Assembly (NCBI GenBank): GCA_017303675.1
Contig: JAFLBX010000002.1
Span: 757,091 to 821,090, forward strand
Source of the DNA: Ignavibacteria bacterium
Lineage (GTDB): Bacteria > Bacteroidota > Ignavibacteria > Tepidaquicellales > OLB5
Direction: 5' to 3'
Length of the DNA: 64,000 nucleotides
In this document: positions 8,493 through 16,693 of the stretch, piece by piece
Position numbering within the stretch: position 1 is the stretch's first letter
How the letters are laid out: each line of letters starts with the position of its first letter
Notes under the pieces: model-generated
Database searches by the model: none
What the model saw: the letters and a program-made list of their open reading frames with translations, nothing else
What the model was told of the DNA's origin: nothing
Made by a program: the position numbers and the translations under genes

Positions 8493-10433
8493 CTACTTCA
8501 AGATCACCATTTTTTTCGTTTCAGTAAATTCCCCGGCTTTAAGCCTGTAGAAATACAAACCGCTGCTTAGATTTGCAGCGTCAAATTCAATTTCATATTT
8601 CCCGGCAGTAAGCTCTTTATTTACAGCCTTTGAAACCTCTCTGCCCATCATATCGTAAATTACCAGCTCTGCCATTGTACGGTAGGGCAATGAAAACTGT
8701 ATAACAGTTTTAGGATTGAATGGATTCGGGTAATTCTGAGAAAGTGAGAATTCTTTTGGTAATTCAGGATCTCCGCTGACAGGCGTCAGGTCTCCGTAAT
8801 AAAAATTAATATCTGTAAGATTATTGCTTTCAATTGTTACAAACCTGGATTTTGATTCATAACCCATTCTGCTGCAGACTATTTCATACTGGCCGGGCGG
8901 CATCATTTTGATCTCATAAGTACCGCTGTTACCTGTGATACCAAAAGAACGGTAAATATTCCCGAACCGGGCATATAAAAATGCATTATCGATCCCTGTC
9001 AAAACAGAATTATCTCCATTAAAATAAACACCCCCTAAAACACTTATATTTGTTTGCTGGTCATTGGTTACCCTGAATACACCTATATCGATTCCGGTAA
9101 GATTGGAATCAGTATAAATTTGCTGTGCATCTTCCCAGAATATTGTTGAAGGATAATAAGTTGGAACAAATGAAACGCTGTACGATATCTCATCGTCATC
9201 AAATGCCATAAGGTCTATTGTATCTGGAGGAATATTCGGTAAAGTGTAAGTTCCGTTTGGCTGTATCCCTACGGAATCAATTACTATTACTTCTCCGCCG
9301 AGTTCAGAATGTTTTATAGCCTTTACATAACCGCCTGTTACAGGCATGCCGTTATCGCTGTATTTCACTGTACCGGTTATTGTTACATTAGTGGATACAC
9401 CGCCATTTGTTGTTTTAAGCAAAGTACCATATCTTCCCGCAGCCCATAAATTTCCTTCACTGTAATTCAAATCGTAAAGGGTAACATTTGTTGGCAATCC
9501 GGTATGCTGCAATTCCCAGTTCAAACCACGATTGGTTGTCCTTAATATATTCCCTCTGTTTCCCGCAATCCATCCTGTATCAATATTTATAAAATGCATG
9601 CATAATAGATAGTGCATGTACGGTGGAATCTCAGGTATTTCTAAATCTATCCAGTTCATTCCGCCATTTGTTGTGCTGAAAAATTTCGGGAAAGGCACAC
9701 CGCCTTTGTACCAAACATTCACATACCCGCCAACGTAGCCTGTATTGGGATTCAGAAACTGTATGTTATGTAAGTTTGCGACGTGGCCGCCGAAGAATCC
9801 CGGAAAATTGGATTTCACCCAGTTGGTACCGCTATTGGTGGTTCTGAAAATTACGTTCCTGTTATCGTTGCCGGTGCCTTCTTTGGCTGTAAACCAGCCT
9901 GTGTTTGGGTTAACAAAAAAAACTGAATGTATAAAGTTGCTTTCATCCAATACGCCTGTTATTTCATTCCATTGAATTCCGCCATCAGTACTTTTGAAAA
10001 TATGCGGAATACCATTATTACCGTTAGCAGTAACAAACCCTGTTAAGGCATCTGCAAAATAAACTGAATTGCAGTTTATTGAATCGATCAATTCCGCTGA
10101 AAACCATAACGCCCCTCCATTAGTGGTTTTCCAAACATTTGCCGGCGCGATAACAGTTGCAGAACCTCCGGCTAACCAGCCGGTATTTTCATTTATGAAG
10201 AATATGTCATTTGCAGGATCAGGAATGGAAGTTGAATCCCATGTCAACCCTGAATTTGTTGTTTTATATATTATAGCACTCAACATCCAGAATTGGTTTA
10301 TCATATAACCGGTTTGGGAATTAACGAAATGTATCCGCTTAAGATCAGCGCTTGTTGGTGAAGGCATTTCTACCCATTGACCGAATGCGGATGAAACCGT
10401 TATAAATAATGCTGCTAATATGGTCTTTATCAT
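8493..10433 (-). CDS. T9SS-sorted beta-propeller (Ycf48/BNR-type) surface protein, cassette 1
   Basis: 646 residues. Signal peptide MIKTILAALFITVSSAFGQ, then about six propeller repeats with the pattern VWKTTNGG, IFKSTDGG, IFRTTNSG, FFSTTNGG, ILRTTNRG, LLKTTNGG (residues 20-330), as in Ycf48-like and sialidase/BNR propellers. Two carboxypeptidase-regulatory-like beta domains follow (about 335-550), and the end is a T9SS type A sorting domain with SQNYPNPFNP. It should be exported by Sec and then T9SS to the cell surface. The ligand is unknown. It begins 2 nt after the stop of the TrmB-type gene, so the two are one operon. A close architectural paralog is at 35442-37319. Confidence 0.9.
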   Translation of the reverse strand: MIKTILAALFITVSSAFGQWVEMPSPTSADLKRIHFVNSQTGYMINQFWMLSAIIYKTTNSGLTWDSTSIPDPANDIFFINENTGWLAGGSATVIAPANVWKTTNGGALWFSAELIDSINCNSVYFADALTGFVTANGNNGIPHIFKSTDGGIQWNEITGVLDESNFIHSVFFVNPNTGWFTAKEGTGNDNRNVIFRTTNSGTNWVKSNFPGFFGGHVANLHNIQFLNPNTGYVGGYVNVWYKGGVPFPKFFSTTNGGMNWIDLEIPEIPPYMHYLLCMHFINIDTGWIAGNRGNILRTTNRGLNWELQHTGLPTNVTLYDLNYSEGNLWAAGRYGTLLKTTNGGVSTNVTITGTVKYSDNGMPVTGGYVKAIKHSELGGEVIVIDSVGIQPNGTYTLPNIPPDTIDLMAFDDDEISYSVSFVPTYYPSTIFWEDAQQIYTDSNLTGIDIGVFRVTNDQQTNISVLGGVYFNGDNSVLTGIDNAFLYARFGNIYRSFGITGNSGTYEIKMMPPGQYEIVCSRMGYESKSRFVTIESNNLTDINFYYGDLTPVSGDPELPKEFSLSQNYPNPFNPKTVIQFSLPYRTMAELVIYDMMGREVSKAVNKELTAGKYEIEFDAANLSSGLYFYRLKAGEFTETKKMVILK

Positions 10434-10434
10434 A

Positions 10435-11322
10435 TTAAATTTTTCCTGAAGGTTTATTAATACTTATTATTATTTCCTGAAACTCTGACGGTGCTGCTGA
10501 TCTTTCCCAGTAATTTTCAAACAGGTCGTACATATTTTCCGCATATTGCCTGTCATTTATTACCAGGTCAGTTTGTTTGTTTTTTTGTGAACCAGGGTCT
10601 CCGGCTAAATTTACAAATACTTTTTCCCTGTCAATAATTACCATATTGGGAATCTCTATTGATGTCAGCTTTACCTGCTCGCCATAACTTTCGAATACAC
10701 GGCAAATGTTAAGAAGGTCATCATTTGAAGCGTTTACGGTTTTATCACCCTTTTTAACACGAAAATCCAGGCTTATTTTATAAAGTGACCTGATCGATCC
10801 GCCCCCTTTAATAAAATTCAAACTGAAATCATTGATATCATCTGTTACAATACCTTTTAGCCTGTTCATAGAGAGAATTTCTTTTTTAGCACTTTTTATC
10901 AGACCCATATATTTTAATACACGGTGCTTATTGAAGCCCCTTATTAGCTCAACATTATCTGTTTTATCATCGCTTTCCGCAGGATTCTGTTTATAAAAAG
11001 ATTCAAGCTCTCCAAACGTATCTTTAAGTACTGAAATCTTGTTTTTCAGGTTTTCATTATAATCCTTCTCAAGTTTGCCTATGATCACTTCGGGATTAAT
11101 TATTTGGTATTTAAGAGTTGTGTTGGTTTCTATTATATTGCAATAGCCTTTTTCAGCAAAATGTTTTAAAGTATCATAAATGGAATTTCTGAGCAGCTTG
11201 GCTTCATCGGCAATTTCGGGAACGCTCATTGGAATCCCCTTCATCAGAACAATGAATACTTTGGCGTCAAATTCTTTAAACCCAATTGATTTAAACTTAT
11301 CAATTATAATTTTTTTATCCAT
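10435..11322 (-). CDS. TrmB-family transcriptional regulator, cassette 1
   Basis: 295 residues. An N-terminal winged helix (about residues 10-75) has MSVPEIADEAKLLRNSIYDTLKHFAEKGYC, typical of TrmB. A short coiled region (85-115) leads to a C-terminal effector-like domain (120-280) containing LIRGFNKHRVLKYM, VFVNLAGDPG and YAENMYDLFENYW. TrmB proteins usually sense small ligands; the ligand here is unknown. It is about half identical by eye to the protein at 37613-38443. A perfect palindrome lies 7 bp before the ATG, directly next to the -7 box, implying autorepression. The downstream gene is the propeller surface protein. Confidence 0.87.
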   Translation of the reverse strand: MDKKIIIDKFKSIGFKEFDAKVFIVLMKGIPMSVPEIADEAKLLRNSIYDTLKHFAEKGYCNIIETNTTLKYQIINPEVIIGKLEKDYNENLKNKISVLKDTFGELESFYKQNPAESDDKTDNVELIRGFNKHRVLKYMGLIKSAKKEILSMNRLKGIVTDDINDFSLNFIKGGGSIRSLYKISLDFRVKKGDKTVNASNDDLLNICRVFESYGEQVKLTSIEIPNMVIIDREKVFVNLAGDPGSQKNKQTDLVINDRQYAENMYDLFENYWERSAAPSEFQEIIISINKPSGKI

Positions 11323-11329
11323 AATTCAT

Positions 11330-11346
11330 AGTACTTTTAAAGTACT
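11330..11346. promoter_or_regulatory. Palindromic operator of TrmB-type regulator 1
   Basis: AGTACTTTTAAAGTACT, an 8-1-8 perfect inverted repeat centred on TTTTAAA; arms extend to 11325-11351 with 11 of 13 pairs. It lies 1 bp downstream of the -7 box, so a bound protein would block transcription start. Regulator 2 has a palindrome with the same TTTTAAA centre in the same place. Binding by TrmB is inference. Confidence 0.65.
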
Positions 11347-11347
11347 A

Positions 11348-11355
11348 CAAATATA
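11348..11355 (-). promoter_or_regulatory. Promoter -7 box for the TrmB/propeller operon 1
   Basis: TATATTTG on the minus strand matches TAnnTTTG. It is 26 nt upstream of the ATG and abuts the palindromic operator. Confidence 0.6.
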
Positions 11356-11390
11356 GATTAATTTATTGGAAGTGTCAATACCAGTAAAAA

Positions 11391-11413
11391 TAAAAAAACC
11401 CGCATTAGCGGGT
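11391..11413 (-). terminator. Rho-independent terminator of the pgsA-HU-ruvX-AlbA_2 run
   Basis: Minus-strand stem ACCCGC / GCGGGT (11413-11408 with 11403-11398), TAAT loop, followed by a run of T residues (11397-11391). It lies 27 bp after the stop of the AlbA_2 gene. Confidence 0.8.
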
Positions 11414-11439
11414 ATTTTAGGAAAAAATATAATTTTATT

Positions 11440-12114
11440 TCAATTTAAAGTATAAAAATCTTCTTTTTCGTGGTTATGCAGTCTTATTATATCAGCTCTT
11501 ACAAGATTTACAAGTATCCTGCTTGCGCGGCGGTTGGAAAGATTAAGGAATTCACGGAATTCTTTAAGTGTAACACTATCATGGCTCTGCAGATATTCGA
11601 GCAGCGCTTTCTCTTTATCCCCAAGATTTATTATCTGCGGAGGAGCATCTTGTCTCAGCTTTTTTAACACTTTGATCGTTTCTTTGGAAGCCTGAACAGA
11701 TCTATCTTTTACCCTGATATATACCTTTGTTTCATCATCATCTGATTTCCCGTTCTCTATAAGCCGGTGAGGTTTCTGAAAGCTTTCCGGAATATTAACA
11801 ACGATCACATCTTTTCTGTAAATATGCATGATATCCAGGGAATAACTGATCTCCGGTTCACAAAAATATTTCGCAGCAAGATGAATGTATTCAATCTCTC
11901 CTTTTTCGCTTTCAACTCCTACAACAGATTTGTCATCATCTATTCCGAACAGGATTTTCCCCCCATGAGTATTAGCGAATGCGAGCATTTCTTTGGCAAT
12001 TTTTTCAGGCTCTGTGAACTTGCGTTTGAATTCAGTGTATTGGTTCTCACCTGCCTCGATCAATTCATTAAGCTCATACAGCGTTAACCGCTTATTTGTT
12101 GTAATATTTTTCAC
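11440..12114 (-). CDS. AlbA_2 (Schlafen-type) DNA-binding domain protein with winged helix
   Basis: 224 residues from a GTG at 12114. Residues 10-130 form an AlbA_2/AAA_4-type domain: NQYTEFKRKF, KEMLAFANTHGGKILFGIDDD, VVGVESE, and VYIRVKDRSVQAS. The C-terminal 60 residues are a probable winged helix (LEYLQSHDSVTLKEFREFLNLSNRRASRILVNLVRADII). Such proteins are usually annotated as RecG-like or putative transcriptional regulators; the exact function is not known. It follows ruvX by 24 bp and is the last gene before a strong terminator. Confidence 0.82.
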   Translation of the reverse strand: MKNITTNKRLTLYELNELIEAGENQYTEFKRKFTEPEKIAKEMLAFANTHGGKILFGIDDDKSVVGVESEKGEIEYIHLAAKYFCEPEISYSLDIMHIYRKDVIVVNIPESFQKPHRLIENGKSDDDETKVYIRVKDRSVQASKETIKVLKKLRQDAPPQIINLGDKEKALLEYLQSHDSVTLKEFREFLNLSNRRASRILVNLVRADIIRLHNHEKEDFYTLN

Positions 12115-12138
12115 TGCAAAAAAACTTTATTAATTAGT

Positions 12139-12600
12139 TCAGAAATGCGCAGGGTTAATGATAAGTTCCTTTTTACGGCTATCAAGATAGCTTTGAAGCA
12201 TTATTGATGCAGATATGATATCAAGATTTCCTTTTTGCTGCCTTTTCTTTTTTTTCATTCCGGACTCAAGCATTGAATCAGATGCCATTTTAGAAGTAAA
12301 TCTTTCATCCCACCTAATAATACCTGTATTAGAAAACTGAGTTTCCTTCAGGACTTTTTTCAGCTCAGCTTCAAACTTTTCGACTTCTTTGGTTTGTTCA
12401 GAGCGCTCACCTTTTAAAGTAAGCGGATAGCCGATCACAATGAGAGAAATGTTTTCTTCATTAATATATTTCAGGATCCGCTTGAAAATTTCTTTATTAT
12501 TGGGAAGGACTTCCCTGCCGAAAGCTATAGTAGAAGATTCATCTGAAACAGCTATTCCAACCCTGACAATACCGTGATCGATTCCTAATATTTTAGCCAT
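12139..12600 (-). CDS. ruvX: Putative pre-16S rRNA nuclease / Holliday junction resolvase-like RuvX (YqgF)
   Basis: 153 residues, an RNase H-like fold. The first acidic residue is in ILGIDHGIVRVGIAVSD (family DxGxxRxGxA), the second region in LIVIGYPLTLKGERSEQT, and the last acidic pair in IRWDERFTSKMASDSML. The enzyme matures 16S rRNA 5' ends in E. coli and is near-universal in bacteria. In the family the segment after ERxT often has a Lys-rich stretch before DxxSA; here it is KKKKRQQKGNLDIISA. ATG start. Confidence 0.92.
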   Translation of the reverse strand: MAKILGIDHGIVRVGIAVSDESSTIAFGREVLPNNKEIFKRILKYINEENISLIVIGYPLTLKGERSEQTKEVEKFEAELKKVLKETQFSNTGIIRWDERFTSKMASDSMLESGMKKKKRQQKGNLDIISASIMLQSYLDSRKKELIINPAHF

Positions 12601-12653
12601 AACAGAACGCAGATATTTATTAAAAAAATTTACTGATAATATAAAATAAAATT

Positions 12654-12697
12654 ATTCAAACTACAAAAGCATTTTATAAAACTCTTGTAGTTTGAAT
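12654..12697 (-). terminator. Long hairpin between the HU-like gene and ruvX
   Basis: Inverted repeat with 16-nt arms, 15 matching (12654-12669 with 12682-12697), core CAAACTACAA / TTGTAGTTTG. In the minus-strand direction it is followed by TAATTTTATTTTATATT. It probably terminates or attenuates transcription after the HU-like gene, which is expected to be expressed more highly than ruvX. Confidence 0.65.
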
Positions 12698-12759
12698 TTT
12701 AAAATTTTATTCTTTCAGCAGCAATTACCGGGCTTCAGATAAAAATTTTCTGAAGAAGA

Positions 12760-13095
12760 TCAGTCTAAAGGTTTTTTGAGGAATTCTTTAAGTAATTTTC
12801 CGGGTTTAAAGTGCATTTTTTTTCTTGCCGGTACAAAAACAAATTCCCCTGTTTTCAGATTCCTGGCTTTAGGTTTTGGTTTTGTTGTTTTAACTTCGAA
12901 TACACCAAAATCACGGATCTCAATTCTCAGGTCAGGACTTGCAGTCATGAGAAGCTCTCTGATACTGTCAAACAAAGCGTCAACTGCAGCCTTTTCAGAA
13001 ATTTTCCTTCCTTCAAACTTTTTCGCCAGCTTGATCTCAATATCTTTTTTTGTTAATGTCCTAACACGCAGTTTCTTTTCTGTTGTTGATTCCAT
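12760..13095 (-). CDS. HU/IHF-family DNA-binding protein
   Basis: About 111 residues. The body is a histone-like HU fold: LTKKDIEIKLAKKFEGRKISEKAAVDALFDSI (helices), then IEIRDFGVFEVKTTKPKPKARNLKTGE (beta arms) and KKMHFKPGKLLKEFL. The arm motif GxFxxxxxxxxxARNxxTG is clear. It bends and compacts DNA; IHF-type and HU-type cannot be separated. The frame has an ATG at 13107, but the bases GGAGAGGG just after it form a good Shine-Dalgarno for the second ATG at 13095, so the second is preferred. It lies 28 bp after pgsA. Confidence 0.9.
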   Translation of the reverse strand: MESTTEKKLRVRTLTKKDIEIKLAKKFEGRKISEKAAVDALFDSIRELLMTASPDLRIEIRDFGVFEVKTTKPKPKARNLKTGEFVFVPARKKMHFKPGKLLKEFLKKPLD

Positions 13096-13123
13096 ATCCC
13101 TCTCCATTTTAATAAGTTAAAAA

Positions 13124-13696
13124 TTATTTATTTTTGATAAATCTTTGAAAATATGATAATAAAGACAATATAGCCAGCACTATAGAAATAAATAGCAAAA
13201 CAGTATATAAAAGTTCCGTAATTTCACTATGATAGGAAAGAAAATTTCCAAACTGACCGTTTTTGGCCCCTATTGTTAAAATTGAAGTAAAAATTGCACT
13301 TCCAATAAAAAATACAGCAAGCTTACCTGTCCAGTTTGATTGTAATACTATGTTCTTTTTAGAACTTAAATATAAACCCCCTGCCAGTATAACCGCATCA
13401 CGCAATACAGTGATTATTACAAACCAAAGCGGAATTATTCCTTTGAACAACAGAACAATTACAAGTGCAATTACAGTTGTTTTATCAGCAAGCGGATCGA
13501 TAATTTTTCCAAGCTCACTTATTTCATTCCTGCTTCTTGCAAAATACCCGTCAAGCAGATCGCTTAACCATATTATAAATATCATAATACAGGTTAAAAG
13601 ATAGTCATCATTTAACAGGAAATACAAACAAATACCCAGTAATAAAAATCTTGATAGACTTATAAGGTTCGAAATGTAAAAAAAATCTTTGTTCAA
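13124..13696 (-). CDS. pgsA: CDP-alcohol phosphatidyltransferase (PgsA-type)
   Basis: 190 residues with about five to six membrane segments. The diagnostic active site DxxDGxxARxxxxxxxxGxxxDxxxD is present as SDLLDGYFARSRNEISELGKIIDPLADK near residues 45-72. Enzymes of this family join a CDP-diacylglycerol to glycerol phosphate or a related alcohol; phosphatidylglycerophosphate synthase is the most likely role but the alcohol cannot be read from sequence. Start is TTG at 13696; no ATG precedes the first membrane helix. It is first in a run with the HU-like gene, ruvX and the AlbA_2 gene. Confidence 0.87.
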   Translation of the reverse strand: MNKDFFYISNLISLSRFLLLGICLYFLLNDDYLLTCIMIFIIWLSDLLDGYFARSRNEISELGKIIDPLADKTTVIALVIVLLFKGIIPLWFVIITVLRDAVILAGGLYLSSKKNIVLQSNWTGKLAVFFIGSAIFTSILTIGAKNGQFGNFLSYHSEITELLYTVLLFISIVLAILSLLSYFQRFIKNK

Positions 13697-13810
13697 TTTA
13701 CCTTAACTTAATTTAGATCAGTCATTACATATATAATAAGTGCCGGAATGAATCTACAATAATTTATGCAATTCTATAAAGCAAAATAATGTTATTTAAC
13801 TGTGGTTAAC

Positions 13811-13888
13811 TTAACATTGTATAAATGTTAAAAATTAAAGAGCAGGATGTATTACTGTATAATATTTATACATTTATCTACAAATATA
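13811..13888. promoter_or_regulatory. Divergent promoter region with two palindromes (pgsA / M16)
   Basis: The 286-bp AT-rich gap between pgsA and the first M16 gene holds two inverted repeats: TTAACATT / AATGTTAA (13811-13818, 13824-13831) and the 7-3-7 palindrome TGTATAATATTTATACA (13856-13872). A minus-strand -7 box TATATTTG lies at 13888-13881, giving a pgsA leader of about 180 nt. The palindromes could be operators; no regulator can be assigned. Confidence 0.45.
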
Positions 13889-13982
13889 CAAAACAAAAAA
13901 TTTAAAAATTATTCATTTTTTTAGCTTTTTTATTACAAAGCACATAGTTATTTTGCTTAAATACCCGAAATTTATTCAAAAA

Positions 13983-15317
13983 ATGGTAAAATTCTTAACA
14001 ATTATTTTATATATCATGTTAATTTCTAACAGTGAAAGCCTTGTTGCCCAGATTTCAGCTATTGAATTCAGGGAATTTGATCTTGATAACGGTTTACATG
14101 TTATACTTCATAAAGATAATACTAACCCTATAGTAAGCGTTGATATCTGGTATCATGTTGGTGCAAAAGATGAAGACCCGGGAAGAACAGGTTTTGCGCA
14201 TTTGTTTGAACATATGATGTTCCAGGGGTCAAAAAATGTAGGTAAAACCGATCATTTCAACTATATACAAAATGCAGGCGGCACATTGAACGGTACTACC
14301 AACCAGGACAGAACAAATTATTTTGAGACTGCACCAAGTAATCAGCTTGAACTGCTTTTGTGGCTGGAATCAGACCGTATGGCAACCCTGCAGGTTACAC
14401 AGGAAAACTTTGATAATCAGCGTGAAGTTGTTAAAGAAGAAAAGCGGCAAAGATATGATAACGTTCCATATGGTTCAAGATGGGGAGAAATGATGAAAAG
14501 GCTTTTTAAGGGACAAACGTATGAATGGATTCCAATAGGCTCAATGGAAGACCTTAACAGCGCTGACCTAAATTACGCACAGGAATTTTACAGAAAATAC
14601 TACTCACCTGATAATGCAGTAGTTGTAGTTTCAGGTGATATTGATTACGATGAGACAGCTTCTTTGGTTAAAAAATATTTCGGTGATATTAAACCTGCAA
14701 ATACTATTAAGAACAAATACGCTAAAATTATTTTCAACCAGGGTGAAGTTAAAGATGTGATTTACGATAATGTGCAGCTTCCCGCGGTTTATATTGGTTA
14801 TAAGATCCCCGGAACTACTGATAAGGATATTCAGGCACTCGAAATACTTTCAATGATACTTGGCGACGGAAGAAGCTCGAGGATATATAAAGATATAGTT
14901 TATGAAAACAAATCAGCTAAATCTGCAGGTTCCTTCATTTGGGATAATGAAATTGGTGGCATGTTCATAGTTTATGCCACCGGATTTAAAGATACAAATC
15001 CTGATTCCCTGATTAGCAGGCTTACTTCTATAGTTAATTCAATTACTACAGAACATGTAAATGATACCGAGCTTGAAAAAACAAAAAATGCCCTGGAAAA
15101 CGATCACATAAACAGGATGCAGACTATAATGGGAAAAGCAGATATGCTTGCTTCCTACTGGACCTTTCATAAAAATACTTCACTTATTAATACTCATATT
15201 GATGAATTCCTAAGTGTAAGCAAAGAGGATATTTTAAATGCTGCAAAAAAATATCTAAGCTCAAACAACAGGGTTGTTTTAACTTACCTGCCAAACAAAG
15301 ATAAAAAAATTAATTAA
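13983..15317 (+). CDS. M16-family zinc peptidase (active subunit type) 1
   Basis: 444 residues from ATG 13983; the frame also opens with TTG at 13953, but the ATG gives a cleaner signal peptide (MVKFLTIILYIMLISNSESLVAQ). The zinc site HxxEH is HLFEH within GFAHLFEHMMFQGS, and the distal glutamate lies in QREVVKEEKRQRYDN. This is the inverted-zincin peptidase family of pitrilysin and bacterial PqqL-like proteins; M16B members act as heterodimers of active and inactive halves. It is exported to the periplasm. It leads a three-gene M16 run (60 bp to the next gene), the third member of which lacks the zinc motif. Confidence 0.93.
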   Translation: MVKFLTIILYIMLISNSESLVAQISAIEFREFDLDNGLHVILHKDNTNPIVSVDIWYHVGAKDEDPGRTGFAHLFEHMMFQGSKNVGKTDHFNYIQNAGGTLNGTTNQDRTNYFETAPSNQLELLLWLESDRMATLQVTQENFDNQREVVKEEKRQRYDNVPYGSRWGEMMKRLFKGQTYEWIPIGSMEDLNSADLNYAQEFYRKYYSPDNAVVVVSGDIDYDETASLVKKYFGDIKPANTIKNKYAKIIFNQGEVKDVIYDNVQLPAVYIGYKIPGTTDKDIQALEILSMILGDGRSSRIYKDIVYENKSAKSAGSFIWDNEIGGMFIVYATGFKDTNPDSLISRLTSIVNSITTEHVNDTELEKTKNALENDHINRMQTIMGKADMLASYWTFHKNTSLINTHIDEFLSVSKEDILNAAKKYLSSNNRVVLTYLPNKDKKIN

Positions 15318-15377
15318 TCCGGAAGTAAATATCCGGTTCAAAACTTTATAAGTTCAATAGAAAATAAGCGGAATATT

Positions 15378-16685
15378 TTGCAGGAAACGATCACAGATAA
15401 ACAGGTTATATTCAGCGAACACACATTAAAAAACGGTTTAAAGATTATTTTAGCCCCGGATAATTCTATTCCCGCCGTAGCTGTAAATTTATGTTACCAT
15501 GTCGGCTCTAAAAATGAAGATAAAGATAAACGCGGCTATGCTCATCTTTTTGAGCATTTAATGTTCGAAGGCTCAAAGAACATACCGCCCGGTGACTATG
15601 ACAGGCTTTCACTTCAGGCAGGATGCGAAAATAATGCATACACCACAGAAGATAAGACCAATTATTACCTGTTAACCCCTTCTCACCAGCTGGAATTTGG
15701 TTTATGGCTGGAATCTGACCGGATGCTTGAGTTTTCAGTTACCGAAGAAAGCCTTAGGGTACAAAAAGGCGTTGTAATTGAAGAGAAAAAACAGGTTTTT
15801 GATAACAGGCCGTACGGCTCAGTCAGCCTAAAATTCGCACCCCTGCTTTTTGATAACAACGGTTACAGCTGGGATACTATCGGGAATGTAAATGATATCA
15901 AGAAAGCTGCTTTAGCTGATGTAAAAGAATTTTACGAGAAATATTATGTTCCCAATAATGCTGTATTGACTTTAGCCGGTGATTTCGAACCGGAGGAAGC
16001 TTTAAGGCTGACTGAAAAATATTTTGGACCCGTATCCTCCGGTAAATATGATCAGGATGAACTGAAAAAAAGAGTAAGTTTCACAGATAAACCAATTGCT
16101 AAGGAAATCCGAAAAGTTATTTATGACGATGTTCAGCTTCCCGGACTTTTTGGTGCTTATAAAATACCTGAAGAAAATTCTGATGAGTTCTTTGTTTTTG
16201 ATATATTAACAGATATACTTTCGACGGGTGAAAGCTCAAGGCTTTATAATGAGCTGGTATATAAAAAACAGATGGTATCTGATATTGGATGCTGGGTTGA
16301 AGGCAGAGAGCTAACAGGTCTGCTGCATTATTATGCAATTCTGCTGCCTGGTGTTAGAATAGATGAAGTGCAGAATGAAATAGACAGGATATTTAATGAC
16401 GCTGTTGAAGGAAAGATCACAGAACGTGAGCTTACCAAGATAAAAAACAGGATTGAAACCCGGAATATTTACAGGCTTCAGACAAATCTTTCAAAAGCTG
16501 ATATGCTTTCACACTTCAAAACCTTTTACAATACACCGGGAATGATAAACTCAAACTTAAGCAGATATATGTCTGTAACCCTTGATGATATTCAAAATGC
16601 CGCAAAAAAATATCTATCAGGCAGCGGCAGGGTTATACTTGAATATCTTCCGAAGGAAGAAAAGAATAAATTTTCAAAAAATTAA
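15378..16685 (+). CDS. M16-family zinc peptidase (active subunit type) 2
   Basis: 435 residues from a TTG start at 15378; there is no in-frame ATG before the domain. The zinc motif is HLFEH in GYAHLFEHLMFEGS, and the downstream glutamate lies in VQKGVVIEEKKQVFDNRPYG. It is clearly paralogous to the preceding gene along its whole length. Unlike the flanking two M16 proteins it has no visible signal peptide, so it may be cytoplasmic or its true N terminus may lie elsewhere. It ends 8 bp before the ATG of the third M16 gene. Confidence 0.92.
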   Translation: MQETITDKQVIFSEHTLKNGLKIILAPDNSIPAVAVNLCYHVGSKNEDKDKRGYAHLFEHLMFEGSKNIPPGDYDRLSLQAGCENNAYTTEDKTNYYLLTPSHQLEFGLWLESDRMLEFSVTEESLRVQKGVVIEEKKQVFDNRPYGSVSLKFAPLLFDNNGYSWDTIGNVNDIKKAALADVKEFYEKYYVPNNAVLTLAGDFEPEEALRLTEKYFGPVSSGKYDQDELKKRVSFTDKPIAKEIRKVIYDDVQLPGLFGAYKIPEENSDEFFVFDILTDILSTGESSRLYNELVYKKQMVSDIGCWVEGRELTGLLHYYAILLPGVRIDEVQNEIDRIFNDAVEGKITERELTKIKNRIETRNIYRLQTNLSKADMLSHFKTFYNTPGMINSNLSRYMSVTLDDIQNAAKKYLSGSGRVILEYLPKEEKNKFSKN

Positions 16686-16693
16686 ATACGTTG

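Noticed and set aside
13953-13982. TTG start for the first M16 gene
   Set aside because: ATG at 13983 gives a standard signal peptide; the upstream codons add a charged stretch.
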